Below are positions 1 through 9,342 of a stretch of 64,000 nucleotides of DNA, piece by piece; within the stretch, counting starts at the first letter, position 1, and each line of letters opens with the position of its first letter. Source of the DNA: Alteromonas confluentis (lineage in GTDB: Bacteria > Pseudomonadota > Gammaproteobacteria > Enterobacterales > Alteromonadaceae); contig NZ_MDHN01000041.1 in NCBI RefSeq assembly GCF_001757105.1, positions 124,001 to 188,000 of the forward strand. Direction: 5' to 3'. The translations under genes were made by a program, and so were the position numbers. The notes under the pieces were generated by a model, which saw only the letters and a list, made by a program, of their open reading frames with translations, was not told the DNA's origin and searched no databases.

Positions 1-717
1 CGACACATCGACGGCATTTTGCTGAGTGGTAATATCGCACCCACCACGAGACATTGCCGGGGCTTCAATGAAATGCCACCCCTTCGCGGCAATCGTTTCA
101 TCACCATAGTGATTTTTAACAACTCGAATGTCGTCGGGATGCATGGATATATGAAATTGTGATTCAGCCACTGGCAGCGCTTTTAAACCTTCAGCCAACG
201 CCTGCATCACCACATCTTCACTGGTTTGCACTTCCGTTCTGATAACTGCGCGGGCAAGAGACACCGCTAATTTCACCAGTTGCTTACGGGTGTCTTCGTT
301 AACCTGAGATAACGGTGCTACTAAATTATCCGCTAGCGAAGACCAATGCCCACCCAAAGCAGCCATCTCTTCTTCAGCTGCATTTAAACCATCTTCTTTA
401 CCTGCCTGCAGTCCGGCTTCATAACCTTCCGTTTTGCCTTCTTCAAAGCCAGCAGCCTTGCCTTCGTCAAATCCGGTTTGCTTACCTTCGTTATACCCTT
501 CGTCATAAGCAGACTGACGAATGGCTTCGATTTCTTCCGCCGTTGGCGGCAAAATTTCTTCTTCCTCAGCTTCGGGAGGCTCGTATTTCCAGTCGCTACG
601 ACGATTCAGCGCATTAGTGCGGGTGAGATCTTCAGTGGTCTGCGCTTCATCAAGAAATGGCAAATCCCAGGACTTCGCATCTGAAAATTCATCATTCTTT
701 GGCAATTTATCATTCAT
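1..717 (-). CDS. fliH: Flagellar assembly protein FliH (3' end cut by window edge)
   Basis: FliH is the cytoplasmic stator/regulator of the FliI export ATPase of the flagellar type III secretion apparatus. The reading frame starts at an ATG at 717 (MNDKLPKND) and stays open for 239 codons to the window edge, so the C-terminus is missing. Residues about 80-125 hold a run of glycine-spaced repeats of the kind EGYNEGKQTGFDEGKAAGFE, the GxxxG-like heptads typical of FliH. The part after about 140 matches the FliH C-terminal domain (LAVSLARAVIRTE; HPDDIRVVKNHYG). It lies 14 nt downstream of fliG in the fliEFGH order usual for polar flagella, so it is probably transcribed from the promoter in front of fliE. 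Confidence 0.92.
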   Translation of the reverse strand, partial: MNDKLPKNDEFSDAKSWDLPFLDEAQTTEDLTRTNALNRRSDWKYEPPEAEEEEILPPTAEEIEAIRQSAYDEGYNEGKQTGFDEGKAAGFEEGKTEGYEAGLQAGKEDGLNAAEEEMAALGGHWSSLADNLVAPLSQVNEDTRKQLVKLAVSLARAVIRTEVQTSEDVVMQALAEGLKALPVAESQFHISMHPDDIRVVKNHYGDETIAAKGWHFIEAPAMSRGGCDITTQQNAVDVS

Positions 718-731
718 GGCAGATTAGTCCG

Positions 732-1763
732 TTACAGGAACTCTTCGCCGCCACCGCCGCCCAGCATAATTTCACCGGAATCAGCAAGACGTCTGGCCAC
801 CGACAGAATTTCTTTCTGTGCAGTTTCCACTTCAGATAAACGTACCGGACCGAGCGCTTCAAGATCGTCCAGTAACATTTCTGCCGCCCGGGCCGACATG
901 TTACCAGTGATTTTATTTTTGAGCTCTTCATCAGCGCCTTTAATGGCTTTCAGCAGTGAGTCCTGATTCACTTCGCGCAGGATTGCCTGTATGCCGCGGT
1001 CATCCACGTCTATGAGGTTATCGAATACGAACATCAGATCCTGAATTTGCTGGCTCATTTCTTCATCTTGTTCACGGATGGCATCCATTAACTGACCTTC
1101 AATGGAGGTATCGAGGTAGTTCATGATATCGGCGGCAGACTTCAGGCCGCCCATTTTGGCCGCTTGTGCACCTGCCTGACCGGCAAACTGCTTCTCCATG
1201 ATTTCGTTCAGCTCCTGCAAGGCTGCGGGCTGAACTTCTTCTAAATTGGCGATACGCATCAGCAAGTCCAGACGCACTTTTTCAGCGAACTGCGACAAAA
1301 TTTCCGCACTTTGCTCAGGCTCAAGATAAGACAATACGATGGTTTGAATTTGCGGGTGTTCGTTTCGAATAATACCGGCCACCTGCTTGGAATCCATCCA
1401 CTTGAGAGAATCAAGCCCTTTGGCGCCACTGCCCATCAAGATTTGATCGATCAGGTTCGCCGCTTTATCTTCACCCAGTGCAGCAGTAAGCGCACGCTTC
1501 ACAAAATCTTGGCTCTGGAAGCCGATGGTGCTGTAATTTTGAATTTCTTCAATAAAATGCTTATGCACGGCAGTAATTTTCGGTTGAGTCATATCGTCAA
1601 CCTTCGCCATTTCACCGCCCAATTTTTGCACCTGCTTCGGTTCCAGGTGCTTGAGGATTTGGGCTGCATCTTCTTCTGACAAACTCAGCAACAGGATAGC
1701 GGCCTTTTCTACCCCTTCCAGTTTACTAATGTCATAAGTTTGTTGGTTATTATCTTCAGGCAT
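732..1763 (-). CDS. fliG: Flagellar motor switch protein FliG
   Basis: FliG is the C-ring protein that transmits torque from the stators and binds FliF at the MS ring. The 343 residues match the usual family length. The N-terminal part (EGVEKAAILLLSLSEE) is the FliF-binding domain, the middle contains the EHPQ motif (IIRNEHPQIQTIVLSYL), and the C-terminal domain carries the charged torque helix (DDRGIQAILREV). The ATG at 1763 gives the canonical N-terminus. It starts 11 nt after fliF and ends 14 nt before fliH, which indicates one operon. Confidence 0.97.
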   Translation of the reverse strand: MPEDNNQQTYDISKLEGVEKAAILLLSLSEEDAAQILKHLEPKQVQKLGGEMAKVDDMTQPKITAVHKHFIEEIQNYSTIGFQSQDFVKRALTAALGEDKAANLIDQILMGSGAKGLDSLKWMDSKQVAGIIRNEHPQIQTIVLSYLEPEQSAEILSQFAEKVRLDLLMRIANLEEVQPAALQELNEIMEKQFAGQAGAQAAKMGGLKSAADIMNYLDTSIEGQLMDAIREQDEEMSQQIQDLMFVFDNLIDVDDRGIQAILREVNQDSLLKAIKGADEELKNKITGNMSARAAEMLLDDLEALGPVRLSEVETAQKEILSVARRLADSGEIMLGGGGGEEFL

Positions 1764-1774
1764 TTTGTTGAACC

Positions 1775-3478
1775 TTAGTCATCCAGCGTCAACCAGCCCT
1801 TAACAACCTGTGCGGACAACTCAGGTTCATTCGCAACCAGCGCACGCACAGCTTTAAGAACATCTTCATCTTTGTGTAAATCTGGCAACATGAGCGAACC
1901 ATCAGGCGCAAAACCTACCTGACCTTCATCAAATTCCTGACTCAGCATACTAATAGTATCATCACCCAGGTCTAGGCCCTCATCCGCATCGAAGTCGTCA
2001 GAGTCTTTGGTCTCATCAGGATTGATCAGACGGCGCAACATTGGGCGAATCACGAAAATGATCAGCACAATAATGATGAGTCCGCCCATGACCAGTTTAA
2101 GTATAGGTAAAATTTCCGGACGTTCCCAGAAAGGTAAATCTTCGACGCCTTCCTCATCCATACGGGTGAAAGGCACACTGACTACTTCCAGAGAATCTCC
2201 GCGAGCCACATCAAAGCCAATTCCACCTTGCAGTAAGCGACGGATATTAAGAAGTTGCTCCTGGGACTTCGGCGCGGTGGTGACACTGCCATCTTCAGCC
2301 GTTGTGCGGTCATGATCGACGGCCACCGACACGCTCAGACGACGAATAACGCCAGTCTGCTTTTTGGTGTGGCTGATGGTGGTATCCAGCTCGTAATTTT
2401 TTGTCGATTCGCGGTTGCTACGACCAGGCACCGGCGCTGATTGCCCGTCTGCGCCAATGGCGTTTTCCGGAATGTTAGAATCAAGCGGAGGCTGATTGGT
2501 GAGTGCGCCCGGAATACCACCGTTAAGCCCACCCACACTGTTCGACTCGATGGTCATTTCGCTGCGCACAGCGGGTAAGTCTGGGTTATAAGTGCGCTGG
2601 GTTTGCTCCATGGCCGTGAAGTCCATAGACACATCAGCTTGTGCTGTGTAGTTTCCTAAACCGAGTACCGGGATCAGAATAGCATCAATTTTTTCCAGAT
2701 ATTCCTGTTCGCGCTGACGCTCAATTTCATATTCTTTACGGGCCCGGGCACTCATAGAATCCTGAGAACCAGAATTCAATAATCGACCGTTACTGTCTGT
2801 CACCGTTACCCGCGCAGGTTCCATGCCTTGCACCGCAGAGGCCACGATATCCACTACGGCATCCACTTCTTCACCGGCAATAACTTTGCCGCGCTTGGCC
2901 GTTAACACAATGGTAGCGCTGGCCTTCTTTTCTCGACGGGCAAATACATTTTCTTTTGGCATTGCCAGCAGTACCCGGGCTTTCTGAATGCTGGTCATAT
3001 CTTCTATGGTTGCAGCAATCTGTTGCTCACGCGCATGCTTCAATCGCTCCATTTCCACGCGTTGCGATACACCAAAGCCCATGTCTTGCATGATAATTTC
3101 AGTGCCATCATCGCCAGCACGGGTTAAGCCTTGGCGGGTCATACCAAGGCGAATGGTTTGAAATTCATCGGTAGGCACTAAAACCGTGTTACCTTCCAAT
3201 TTATATTCAATTTGATTGGCATCAAGGTAGTCTAAGGTCTCGATGAGCTCTTCAGTTTCCAGCTTTGCCAACGGACGATAATCAGGCTCTTGCGCCCACA
3301 ACAAAATAAAGATGGCAATGGCAACACAGATAACCAGCACCACAGCAAGGGCCATTTGACGCACCATGTCGGCACTACCAAGGGTGTCCATGAACCCGGA
3401 TTTATTCTCTGCACCGGAATTGACGCTATCGTCGATTCCGTCGCTTACGGTTAAGTTAGTACCTGTTGCTTCAGCCAT
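1775..3478 (-). CDS. fliF: Flagellar MS-ring protein FliF
   Basis: FliF forms the inner-membrane MS ring on which the switch and rod assemble. The protein has 567 residues with two membrane helices, one near residue 38-60 (MALAVVLVICVAIAIFILLW) and one near 455-475 (KLVMGGLIIIVLIIFVI). Between them lies the large periplasmic part with the secretin-like YscJ/FliF domain (ARVLLAMPKENVF). The acidic cytoplasmic tail (DDFDADEGLDLGDD, then PELSAQVVKGWLTLDD) is the expected FliG-binding segment. It starts 14 nt after fliE. Confidence 0.97.
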   Translation of the reverse strand: MAEATGTNLTVSDGIDDSVNSGAENKSGFMDTLGSADMVRQMALAVVLVICVAIAIFILLWAQEPDYRPLAKLETEELIETLDYLDANQIEYKLEGNTVLVPTDEFQTIRLGMTRQGLTRAGDDGTEIIMQDMGFGVSQRVEMERLKHAREQQIAATIEDMTSIQKARVLLAMPKENVFARREKKASATIVLTAKRGKVIAGEEVDAVVDIVASAVQGMEPARVTVTDSNGRLLNSGSQDSMSARARKEYEIERQREQEYLEKIDAILIPVLGLGNYTAQADVSMDFTAMEQTQRTYNPDLPAVRSEMTIESNSVGGLNGGIPGALTNQPPLDSNIPENAIGADGQSAPVPGRSNRESTKNYELDTTISHTKKQTGVIRRLSVSVAVDHDRTTAEDGSVTTAPKSQEQLLNIRRLLQGGIGFDVARGDSLEVVSVPFTRMDEEGVEDLPFWERPEILPILKLVMGGLIIIVLIIFVIRPMLRRLINPDETKDSDDFDADEGLDLGDDTISMLSQEFDEGQVGFAPDGSLMLPDLHKDEDVLKAVRALVANEPELSAQVVKGWLTLDD

Positions 3479-3492
3479 GACGTACTACCCCA

Positions 3493-3828
3493 CTACACCG
3501 ACATGTTCATAATTGTTTTATAGGCTTCCAGTACTTTGTTTCTCACCTGTACTGTTGCTTCAAAGGCAATACCTGCTTTTTCTTTTGCTACCATAACCTG
3601 CGCCAGGCTGAGAGAGGGATCGCCCATTTCAAACCGCTGTTGTAAATCCTTTGATTCCAACTGCATATTGTTTACCCCTTCCACTGCCTGCTTAAGCATG
3701 GCTGAAAACTCACTGCCAGAAGCATTCTTTACTTCTAATGCCTGCTCCGGCATTTCTGTGGCCTGCAGACGGGTCTGGCCGATCATAGATTGCATTTCCT
3801 GATACAAACTGTTGGCTTTAATGTCCAT
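3493..3828 (-). CDS. fliE: Flagellar hook-basal body protein FliE
   Basis: FliE joins the MS ring to the proximal rod and is exported early by the flagellar type III system. The 111 residues fit the family. The C-terminal half holds the conserved FliE signature (QVMVAKEKAGIAFEATVQVRNKVLEAYKTIM is the region; the QVMVAKEKA and QVRNKVLEAY parts are the clearest). It is the first gene of the fliEFGH operon, and a good sigma-54 site lies about 70 bp upstream. Confidence 0.96.
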   Translation of the reverse strand: MDIKANSLYQEMQSMIGQTRLQATEMPEQALEVKNASGSEFSAMLKQAVEGVNNMQLESKDLQQRFEMGDPSLSLAQVMVAKEKAGIAFEATVQVRNKVLEAYKTIMNMSV

Positions 3829-3893
3829 CGCTGACTCCTGAAAATTTACGGTTCGTCAGAATACTGTCTGACTTTGTTTCTTAAGTAGACAAC

Positions 3894-3910
3894 AGCAAAA
3901 GCAATACCAA
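3894..3910 (-). promoter_or_regulatory. Sigma-54 promoter of fliEFGH
   Basis: Read on the minus strand the site is TTGGTATT-GCTT-TTGCT. The -24 GG and -12 GC are separated by exactly ten bases, as RpoN requires. The predicted start is about 54 nt upstream of the fliE ATG. In Vibrio-type cascades this class II operon is activated by phosphorylated FlrC. Confidence 0.7.
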
Positions 3911-3973
3911 CTTTTTTAAGTTATATAATTCAGAAGCTTAGAGGCAATGCCAAATAACTGACACAGAATTGAC

Positions 3974-4001
3974 AAAAAAAGCCACGGTTGAATACCGTGG
4001 C
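3974..4001 (-). terminator. Intrinsic terminator downstream of flrC
   Basis: On the minus strand an 8-bp stem (GCCACGGT / ACCGTGGC, loop of five) is followed by seven U residues. It lies just after the flrC stop and before the fliE promoter, so it separates the flrBC and fliE units. Confidence 0.85.
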
Positions 4002-4045
4002 AAGAGGCTTGTGTGAAACACGCACACATTGCAATGAATTGATTT

Positions 4046-5392
4046 TTACGCAGGTACGTCGATGCCTTCATCACGCATGCGTGCCAATTTATACCGTAAC
4101 GTTCGCGGACTTATACCCAGCTTTTCAGCGACATCTTTTCGTTTCCCTTTGCATAGCTGAAGGGTATCAAGAATGATCTGGTGCTCTTGATGTCGTAATT
4201 CAGAGCCGAGTTTACTGTCGTCAATAACGGGGTCGTCGATACTTGCGGTATGGCTGACCAGTGTGGCGGTCATGTCGATCATCAGATCTGAAGATTCGAT
4301 AACCTCACCGTCGCACAGTATTAACGCCCGTTGCATTACGTTCTCAAGCTCTCGCACATTGCCCGGCCAGTCATACTGCACAAGTTTATTGCGGGCAGCA
4401 GCAGAAAGCCGTATATCGCGATGTTGCTTGCTGTCTGCATGGCGGGACATCAGATGTTCCGCTAATGGCACGATATCACCAGGGCGCTGTGCCAACGGCA
4501 GCCAGATGATGGGGAAAACATTCAGGCGATAATATAAATCTTCGCGGAATTCGCCTGCCTCCACGGCTTGTTTGAGATCGCGGTTACTGGTTGCAATAAC
4601 GCGAACATCCAGCTCAATGGTTTTTCGACCACCCAGCCGTTCGACTTCTTTTTCCTGCAAAACGCGAAGCAACTTAGCCTGTAATGCCAAGTCCATTTCC
4701 GTAATTTCATCGAGGAGAATGGTGCCGCTCTGCGCTTGTTCAAACTTACCCGGACACGCCTGCACAGCGCCCGTAAATGCGCCTTTCTCATAACCGAACA
4801 ACGTCGCTTCGAGCATATTTTCAGGAATGGCGGCACAGTTGATAGCAATAAAGGCTTCGCCTGCCCGGGCTGACTGGTCGTGAATGTATCGAGACAGCAC
4901 TTCCTTCCCTGAACCACTGGGACCAAGCACCATGACGGTTGCTTCAGAGCCCGCCACTTTGCGAGATAACTCTAATAACTTTAAACTTGAGGGGTCGGCA
5001 GCAATGGGCGTTCGGGATTCAATTTTATGCGACGGCGCATAGCGGCTAACCAGATTGAGCAACACTTCGGGCGCAAAAGGCTTGGAAAGGTAATCTGTGG
5101 CGCCATCACGCATTGCCTGTACCGCATCGTCGATAGTTGCGTAAGCCGTCATCAATAATACCGGTAACTGTGGATAGCGCAGTCTGATATTTTTGAGTAG
5201 TGTCAGCCCGTTCATCTCGCCCATTTGTATATCGCTGACCACCAAATCGATATTCTCTGACGCTAATTTAACCAGCGCGTCTTCAGCGGATGCTGCCGCC
5301 ACTACACGATAATCTGCAAGCAGTAGCGTATCATTCAGTGCTTCGCGCAAACCGGCGTCGTCTTCGACAATTAAAATAGTAGAATGACTCAT
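4046..5392 (-). CDS. flrC: Sigma-54 dependent flagellar response regulator FlrC (FleR)
   Basis: FlrC is the NtrC-type activator that, when phosphorylated by FlrB, turns on class III flagellar genes with RNA polymerase-sigma-54. The 448 residues show a receiver domain (phospho-acceptor Asp54 in VVSDIQMGEMNG), an AAA+ domain with Walker A (GPSGSGKE) and the sigma-54-contacting GAFTGA loop ([11 protein letters not shown]), and a C-terminal Fis-type helix-turn-helix (KDVAEKLGISPRTLRYKL). The start overlaps the flrB stop by 4 bp, so the two are translationally coupled. Confidence 0.95.
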   Translation of the reverse strand: MSHSTILIVEDDAGLREALNDTLLLADYRVVAAASAEDALVKLASENIDLVVSDIQMGEMNGLTLLKNIRLRYPQLPVLLMTAYATIDDAVQAMRDGATDYLSKPFAPEVLLNLVSRYAPSHKIESRTPIAADPSSLKLLELSRKVAGSEATVMVLGPSGSGKEVLSRYIHDQSARAGEAFIAINCAAIPENMLEATLFGYEKGAFTGAVQACPGKFEQAQSGTILLDEITEMDLALQAKLLRVLQEKEVERLGGRKTIELDVRVIATSNRDLKQAVEAGEFREDLYYRLNVFPIIWLPLAQRPGDIVPLAEHLMSRHADSKQHRDIRLSAAARNKLVQYDWPGNVRELENVMQRALILCDGEVIESSDLMIDMTATLVSHTASIDDPVIDDSKLGSELRHQEHQIILDTLQLCKGKRKDVAEKLGISPRTLRYKLARMRDEGIDVPA

Positions 5393-6534
5393 GACTTGGC
5401 TCCTGTGATTGCAGGGGAAAATGAAGGTGATGGTTTAACCGTTATCGGTAAGGTCATTGTGAAACAGGCACCCCGTCCGTCGAGGTTGGTGACACCCAAC
5501 TGGCCTTTATGAGCATTCACAACAGATTTCACCACGGCTAAGCCCAATCCGGTTCCATGGGTTTTAGTGGTAAAAAACGGTTCGAAAATTTTCTGACGCA
5601 TAGAAAGCGGTACGCCTGGGCCCTGATCAATCACCGAAATAGCAATATGCTCACCACTGCGAACCACCGACAAATTGATCACGGCACCTTGTGGACTGAT
5701 CTGAGAACCGTTATGGATGAGATTTAAAATAGCACCTTGCAACGCAGTGAGATTTCCCGTTAGTGTGGATTCTCCATCGAAACCTTGAATGCTAAGGGTT
5801 TGCTCGGCTTGCTGAATAATGGTGCGGGCATTAGGCTCAATAGCGTCGAGTAGCTGTGACAAAGAAATCTCAGAAACAACCTGATCTTCACCAGACTTAG
5901 CAAACAACAGCATGTCGTTTACCTGACTTTCTAATTCTTTAAGGCGATCAGTGAGCTTACCCGCGAAATCCCGGGTAGCATGCTCACCTAAACCTTTGCG
6001 TTTTAAATTAGCGGCATACAGCATTGCTGCAGACAATGGTGTACGGATTTGATGTGCCAATGAGGCCACCATTTTACCGAGCGCAGATAAACGCTGCATA
6101 TGACTCACCCGGGCTTGTAACTCACGGGTTTCTGTTAAATCGGTGAGTACAATTAGCTGGCCTGGTTCGTTTTCGAGGGGCGTAATGGATAATTTAACCC
6201 GACGGCCATCGATAAGCGATACTTCATGACCATCGTCTGCCCGAGGTTTAAAGGAGCGAGCAATGATGGTTCGCCATAACTCACCTTCTAGCGGCTCGCC
6301 CAGTAACTCACTGGCCTGGCTGTTAACCTGCCGAACAACACCCTGACCGTCCAGAACGATAACGCCAGCAGGCATCACTTGCAGAAGATGCGACAGGCGG
6401 CTTGCTTGCTTTTTGAGACTATCAATATCGTCAGCGACACCGGCATCATCAGATGCAGTGTTGTAACGGTATTCAGAAATTTGTACTGATGTGTCGCTAT
6501 ACAGTGAAGAATAGCTTTGTCCATCGTATGCCAT
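5389..6534 (-). CDS. flrB: Flagellar two-component sensor kinase FlrB (FleS)
   Basis: FlrB is the soluble histidine kinase partner of FlrC. There is no membrane segment in its 381 residues. A PAS domain (LLQVMPAGVIVLDGQGVVRQVN) occupies about residues 50-125, a HisKA domain carries the phosphorylated His (SLAHQIRTPLSAAML, near 160), and a HATPase domain has the N box (NLIHNGSQ) and G boxes (DQGPGVPLS; THGTGLGLAVVKS). A Shine-Dalgarno GAGGGG sits five bases before the ATG at 6534. Likely driven by the sigma-54 site at 6579-6595 and hence by FlrA. Confidence 0.94.
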   Translation of the reverse strand: MAYDGQSYSSLYSDTSVQISEYRYNTASDDAGVADDIDSLKKQASRLSHLLQVMPAGVIVLDGQGVVRQVNSQASELLGEPLEGELWRTIIARSFKPRADDGHEVSLIDGRRVKLSITPLENEPGQLIVLTDLTETRELQARVSHMQRLSALGKMVASLAHQIRTPLSAAMLYAANLKRKGLGEHATRDFAGKLTDRLKELESQVNDMLLFAKSGEDQVVSEISLSQLLDAIEPNARTIIQQAEQTLSIQGFDGESTLTGNLTALQGAILNLIHNGSQISPQGAVINLSVVRSGEHIAISVIDQGPGVPLSMRQKIFEPFFTTKTHGTGLGLAVVKSVVNAHKGQLGVTNLDGRGACFTMTLPITVKPSPSFSPAITGAKS

Positions 6535-6578
6535 AAACCCCTCGTCAAAAAGCAGACATTGTGCCTTACGGAGGTTTA

Positions 6579-6595
6579 TGCATTTGATGTGCCAA
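6579..6595 (-). promoter_or_regulatory. Sigma-54 promoter of flrBC
   Basis: Minus-strand reading is TTGGCACA-TCAA-ATGCA with GG-N10-GC spacing. The expected start lies about 33 nt before the flrB ATG. This fits FlrA-dependent expression of flrBC known from Vibrio cholerae. Confidence 0.72.
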
Positions 6596-6650
6596 AAATA
6601 AAACCCAATAAATACAAAACCTTATTCGCATTTACTGGCCGACTTTACAG

Positions 6651-8132
6651 TCAATTATCTGACGGGACGGACTCTTCTCGCTGAATTTCGTACTTGCGCA
6701 TTTTTTCAACCAAGGTGGTTCTACGCATGCCCAGCTTATCGGCAGCACGGGCAACCACCCACTCTTGCTGATCCAGCGCCTGGATGATGAGATTGATTTC
6801 CAGTTCTGACAGGTATTCTTTGAGGTTCACACCGCCTTCTGGTAACTGAGAGTTATCAGACGATGCTTCCGGTGCAGCAGGTTCAGGCGTATTTTCGGCG
6901 TCGCGATCTGCTTCGCTGGCCGCAGCCTCAGCAAATAACTCGTTAAACGCATCACGCTCTAACAGTTCCTCTGGATAGTCAGGCTCATAAATCTGAATTT
7001 CGCCATATTGATACTTCACTGGCAAATCCTGAATATCCACAATCTGATTGGGATAGAGAATGCTTAAGCGTTCCACCAAATTGGAAAGTTCACGAACGTT
7101 GCCCGCCCAATCATGTTCCATCAGCGACGATATCGCCATTTCAGTGAATTTAACTACTGAAACGCCATCGCCCTGAATACGACTAATCAGTTCTTGTAAC
7201 AGCAGCGGAATGTCTTCGCGACGTTCACGCAGCGCCGGGCTGTCGATGGGGAAAACATTCAGACGATAGTACAAATCCTCACGGAATTTATCGTCTTTAA
7301 TCATGGTTTCCAAATTACGGTGCGTTGCCGCGATGATACGGACGTTTGCGCGGATCGGCGTGTGACCGCCTACCCGTTCAAAGGTTCTTTCTTGTAAAAC
7401 GCGCAGCAGTTTTACCTGCATCTGCAATGGCATGTCGCCAATTTCATCAAGGAATAAAGTACCGCCTTCAGCCAATTCAAACCGCCCTTTACGCGCACTG
7501 ATTGCGCCGGTAAAGGCCCCTTTTTCATGACCAAACAACTCACTTTCCAGCAGTTCACCAGGAATAGCACCGCAGTTTACAGGAATAAACGGGCCATCTT
7601 TACGCTCTGAAAGGAAGTGTACATTACGTGCAATCACTTCTTTACCGGTACCCGATTCACCAAGGATAAGCACGGTTGCATCAGTAGGAGCCACTTGCTC
7701 TACCAGCTTACGAACGATTTGAATTTGCTGACTTCGACCAACAAGACTACGGAACAAGCGGGTTTTGAGCCCGGCGGTTTTTACAGGGCCAGGACGATGT
7801 CGGGAATATTCCTGACAGCGATGGATAGCCTGAGTGAGTACCGGATAAGTAATAGGAAGTGTTGCAGTGCTGACCAGATTACAATTGGGCGTTACCTGGC
7901 CGTCTGCAGACTGTATCGCGACAAAAGGGATGTGGGGAAACTGCGCGACCAGATTTTGAACCTGGTCGGGTCTGGCGTAGTCAACCATCACTGCTTCCAC
8001 TGAATGGGTATTTAAATAGCCAAGGCTATCTGCGAAAGATTGCCCAAAGCAAGCTTCCCCCATGAAAGTAATGACTGTCTCCAACTTTTGAATAAGTTCG
8101 CCGTTATCACTAACGAGCAAAATTTCCTTCAT
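6651..8132 (-). CDS. flrA: Master flagellar sigma-54 activator FlrA (FleQ)
   Basis: FlrA is the class I regulator that opens the polar flagellar cascade with sigma-54. The 493 residues comprise a degenerate receiver-like FleQ domain ([15 protein letters not shown], about 1-125), an AAA+ domain with Walker A (GESGTGKEV) and the GAFTGA loop ([11 protein letters not shown]), an acidic linker, and a C-terminal Fis-type helix-turn-helix ([19 protein letters not shown]). It is transcribed separately upstream of flrBC. In Pseudomonas and Vibrio relatives the AAA+ domain binds c-di-GMP; that has not been judged here. Confidence 0.95.
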   Translation of the reverse strand: MKEILLVSDNGELIQKLETVITFMGEACFGQSFADSLGYLNTHSVEAVMVDYARPDQVQNLVAQFPHIPFVAIQSADGQVTPNCNLVSTATLPITYPVLTQAIHRCQEYSRHRPGPVKTAGLKTRLFRSLVGRSQQIQIVRKLVEQVAPTDATVLILGESGTGKEVIARNVHFLSERKDGPFIPVNCGAIPGELLESELFGHEKGAFTGAISARKGRFELAEGGTLFLDEIGDMPLQMQVKLLRVLQERTFERVGGHTPIRANVRIIAATHRNLETMIKDDKFREDLYYRLNVFPIDSPALRERREDIPLLLQELISRIQGDGVSVVKFTEMAISSLMEHDWAGNVRELSNLVERLSILYPNQIVDIQDLPVKYQYGEIQIYEPDYPEELLERDAFNELFAEAAASEADRDAENTPEPAAPEASSDNSQLPEGGVNLKEYLSELEINLIIQALDQQEWVVARAADKLGMRRTTLVEKMRKYEIQREESVPSDN

Positions 8133-8232
8133 CGATTCCTCGAGAACGCGTTTTTATTATTTACAGTCTAGCGCATCTGTCTGATTGTAGCGGTAAAAAA
8201 TCAGTTCGGAAACACTGATTCTCGTTTTGTAA

Positions 8233-8263
8233 TAAAAAAAAGCAGTCCACACTGCTTTTTTTT
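8233..8263. terminator. Bidirectional intrinsic terminator between flagellin-like gene and flrA
   Basis: A 6-bp stem (AGCAGT / ACTGCT, loop of four) is flanked by a run of A on the left and T on the right, so it reads as a terminator in both directions. It ends the minus-strand flagellin-like gene at 8291. Confidence 0.8.
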
Positions 8264-8290
8264 GTTTAAAAGGTAACCGTTTAGGATTAA

Positions 8291-9094
8291 TTAACTGAGC
8301 AGCGCGAGTACCTGACCCTGTTGCTGGTTGGCTTGCGCTTGGACCGTCGTTGCCGCTTGTCCACGCACATCATTCGCTACACTTTCAGAAACTGCCTGAG
8401 CATAATCGAGATCTTGAATACGGCCTCTTGCCTCGGTGGTGTTTACATCGGCCTGGGTCAAATTACGGGCTGTACTCGCCAGCGCGTTTTGTGTTGCGCC
8501 CAGGTCGGCACGGAAACCACCGACGGTTTCCAATGCCGCATCGGCGGCATCTAACGCATCAGTTAAATTATCGGAAGTGACGTCAATATTGAGTAAGCCC
8601 GACAGATTGCCAGCCACATCGCTGGTGTTCACTCCCACCTTCTGGTCTGGATTGGCACCAACTTGAAAACTGATTTCGCCATCGGCATTCAGTAACGGCT
8701 TACCGGCAAAGGTGGTTTGCTCTATGGTTTGCGTGATGTTTTCCTGAAGCTGCGTGATTTCAGATTGAATGGCCTGACGGTCGGCGTCGGACAAAATACC
8801 GCTACCCGACTGCAACGTGAGTTCTCGAATACGATTGGCGTCGTTATTAATGCCTTCAAGGCCACCCTCGGCGACCTGCGCCAGTGAGATGCCATCGTAG
8901 ACATTGTTCACCGCCTGGCGATTGCCTTCGACCTGAGAAGTCAGGCGATCGATGATTTGCTGAGCAGCAGCCCCGTCGGCAGCGCTGTTAACTTTTTTAC
9001 CAGAGGCGAGCTTCTCCATCAGGCTGGTTTGTTTTTCCTGAACCTGTTGAAGTAATGAAGTATTAGATGATGCATCACTATTAAAGTTGATCAT
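8291..9094 (-). CDS. Divergent flagellin family protein
   Basis: The 267 residues have both flagellin end domains. The N-terminal D0/D1 part (SLMEKLASGKKVNSAADGAA; LTSQVEGNRQAVNNVYDGIS) and the C-terminal D1/D0 part (ARGRIQDLDYAQAVSESVAN; ANQQQGQVLALLS) are clear. Both differ from the three flagellins at 34-38 kb: the start is MINFNSDASSN instead of MSLFVNTNVSS, and the usual QANQRPQxAL end is QANQQQGQVLALL. It stands alone between flrA and the sugar operon, with its own terminator. A minor or alternative filament or junction subunit is likely. No sigma-28 or sigma-54 site was found upstream. Confidence 0.88.
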   Translation of the reverse strand: MINFNSDASSNTSLLQQVQEKQTSLMEKLASGKKVNSAADGAAAQQIIDRLTSQVEGNRQAVNNVYDGISLAQVAEGGLEGINNDANRIRELTLQSGSGILSDADRQAIQSEITQLQENITQTIEQTTFAGKPLLNADGEISFQVGANPDQKVGVNTSDVAGNLSGLLNIDVTSDNLTDALDAADAALETVGGFRADLGATQNALASTARNLTQADVNTTEARGRIQDLDYAQAVSESVANDVRGQAATTVQAQANQQQGQVLALLS

Positions 9095-9342
9095 TTGAGA
9101 AGTCTCCTCAGCATTACGCTAACTAGCATCACGGTAAGTTAATCGTGATTATCTGACTCAGGTTTAAATATAGCACAAACCCGTCATATTGTTTGATAGT
9201 ATCAAAGCCAGTACAACGAATCACTTTTTGTTCAGTTCAAAAGGTCTCAGAATTGACACGTGAGTGTTAAAAACTATAACTAAAATTTCAGGTACAGGTA
9301 GCCGGGCTTTGGCCGATATAACAAGGACTGAACGAAAAAAGC

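Noticed and set aside
6551-6566. Second sigma-54-like match (AGGCACA...CTGC) just before flrB
   Set aside because: A start from it would fall about six bases before the ATG and lose the Shine-Dalgarno sequence; the site at 6579-6595 fits better.
9312-9319. GCCGATAT upstream of the tagD-like gene, resembling a sigma-28 -10 element
   Set aside because: No TAAAG-like -35 element occurs at 11-base spacing.
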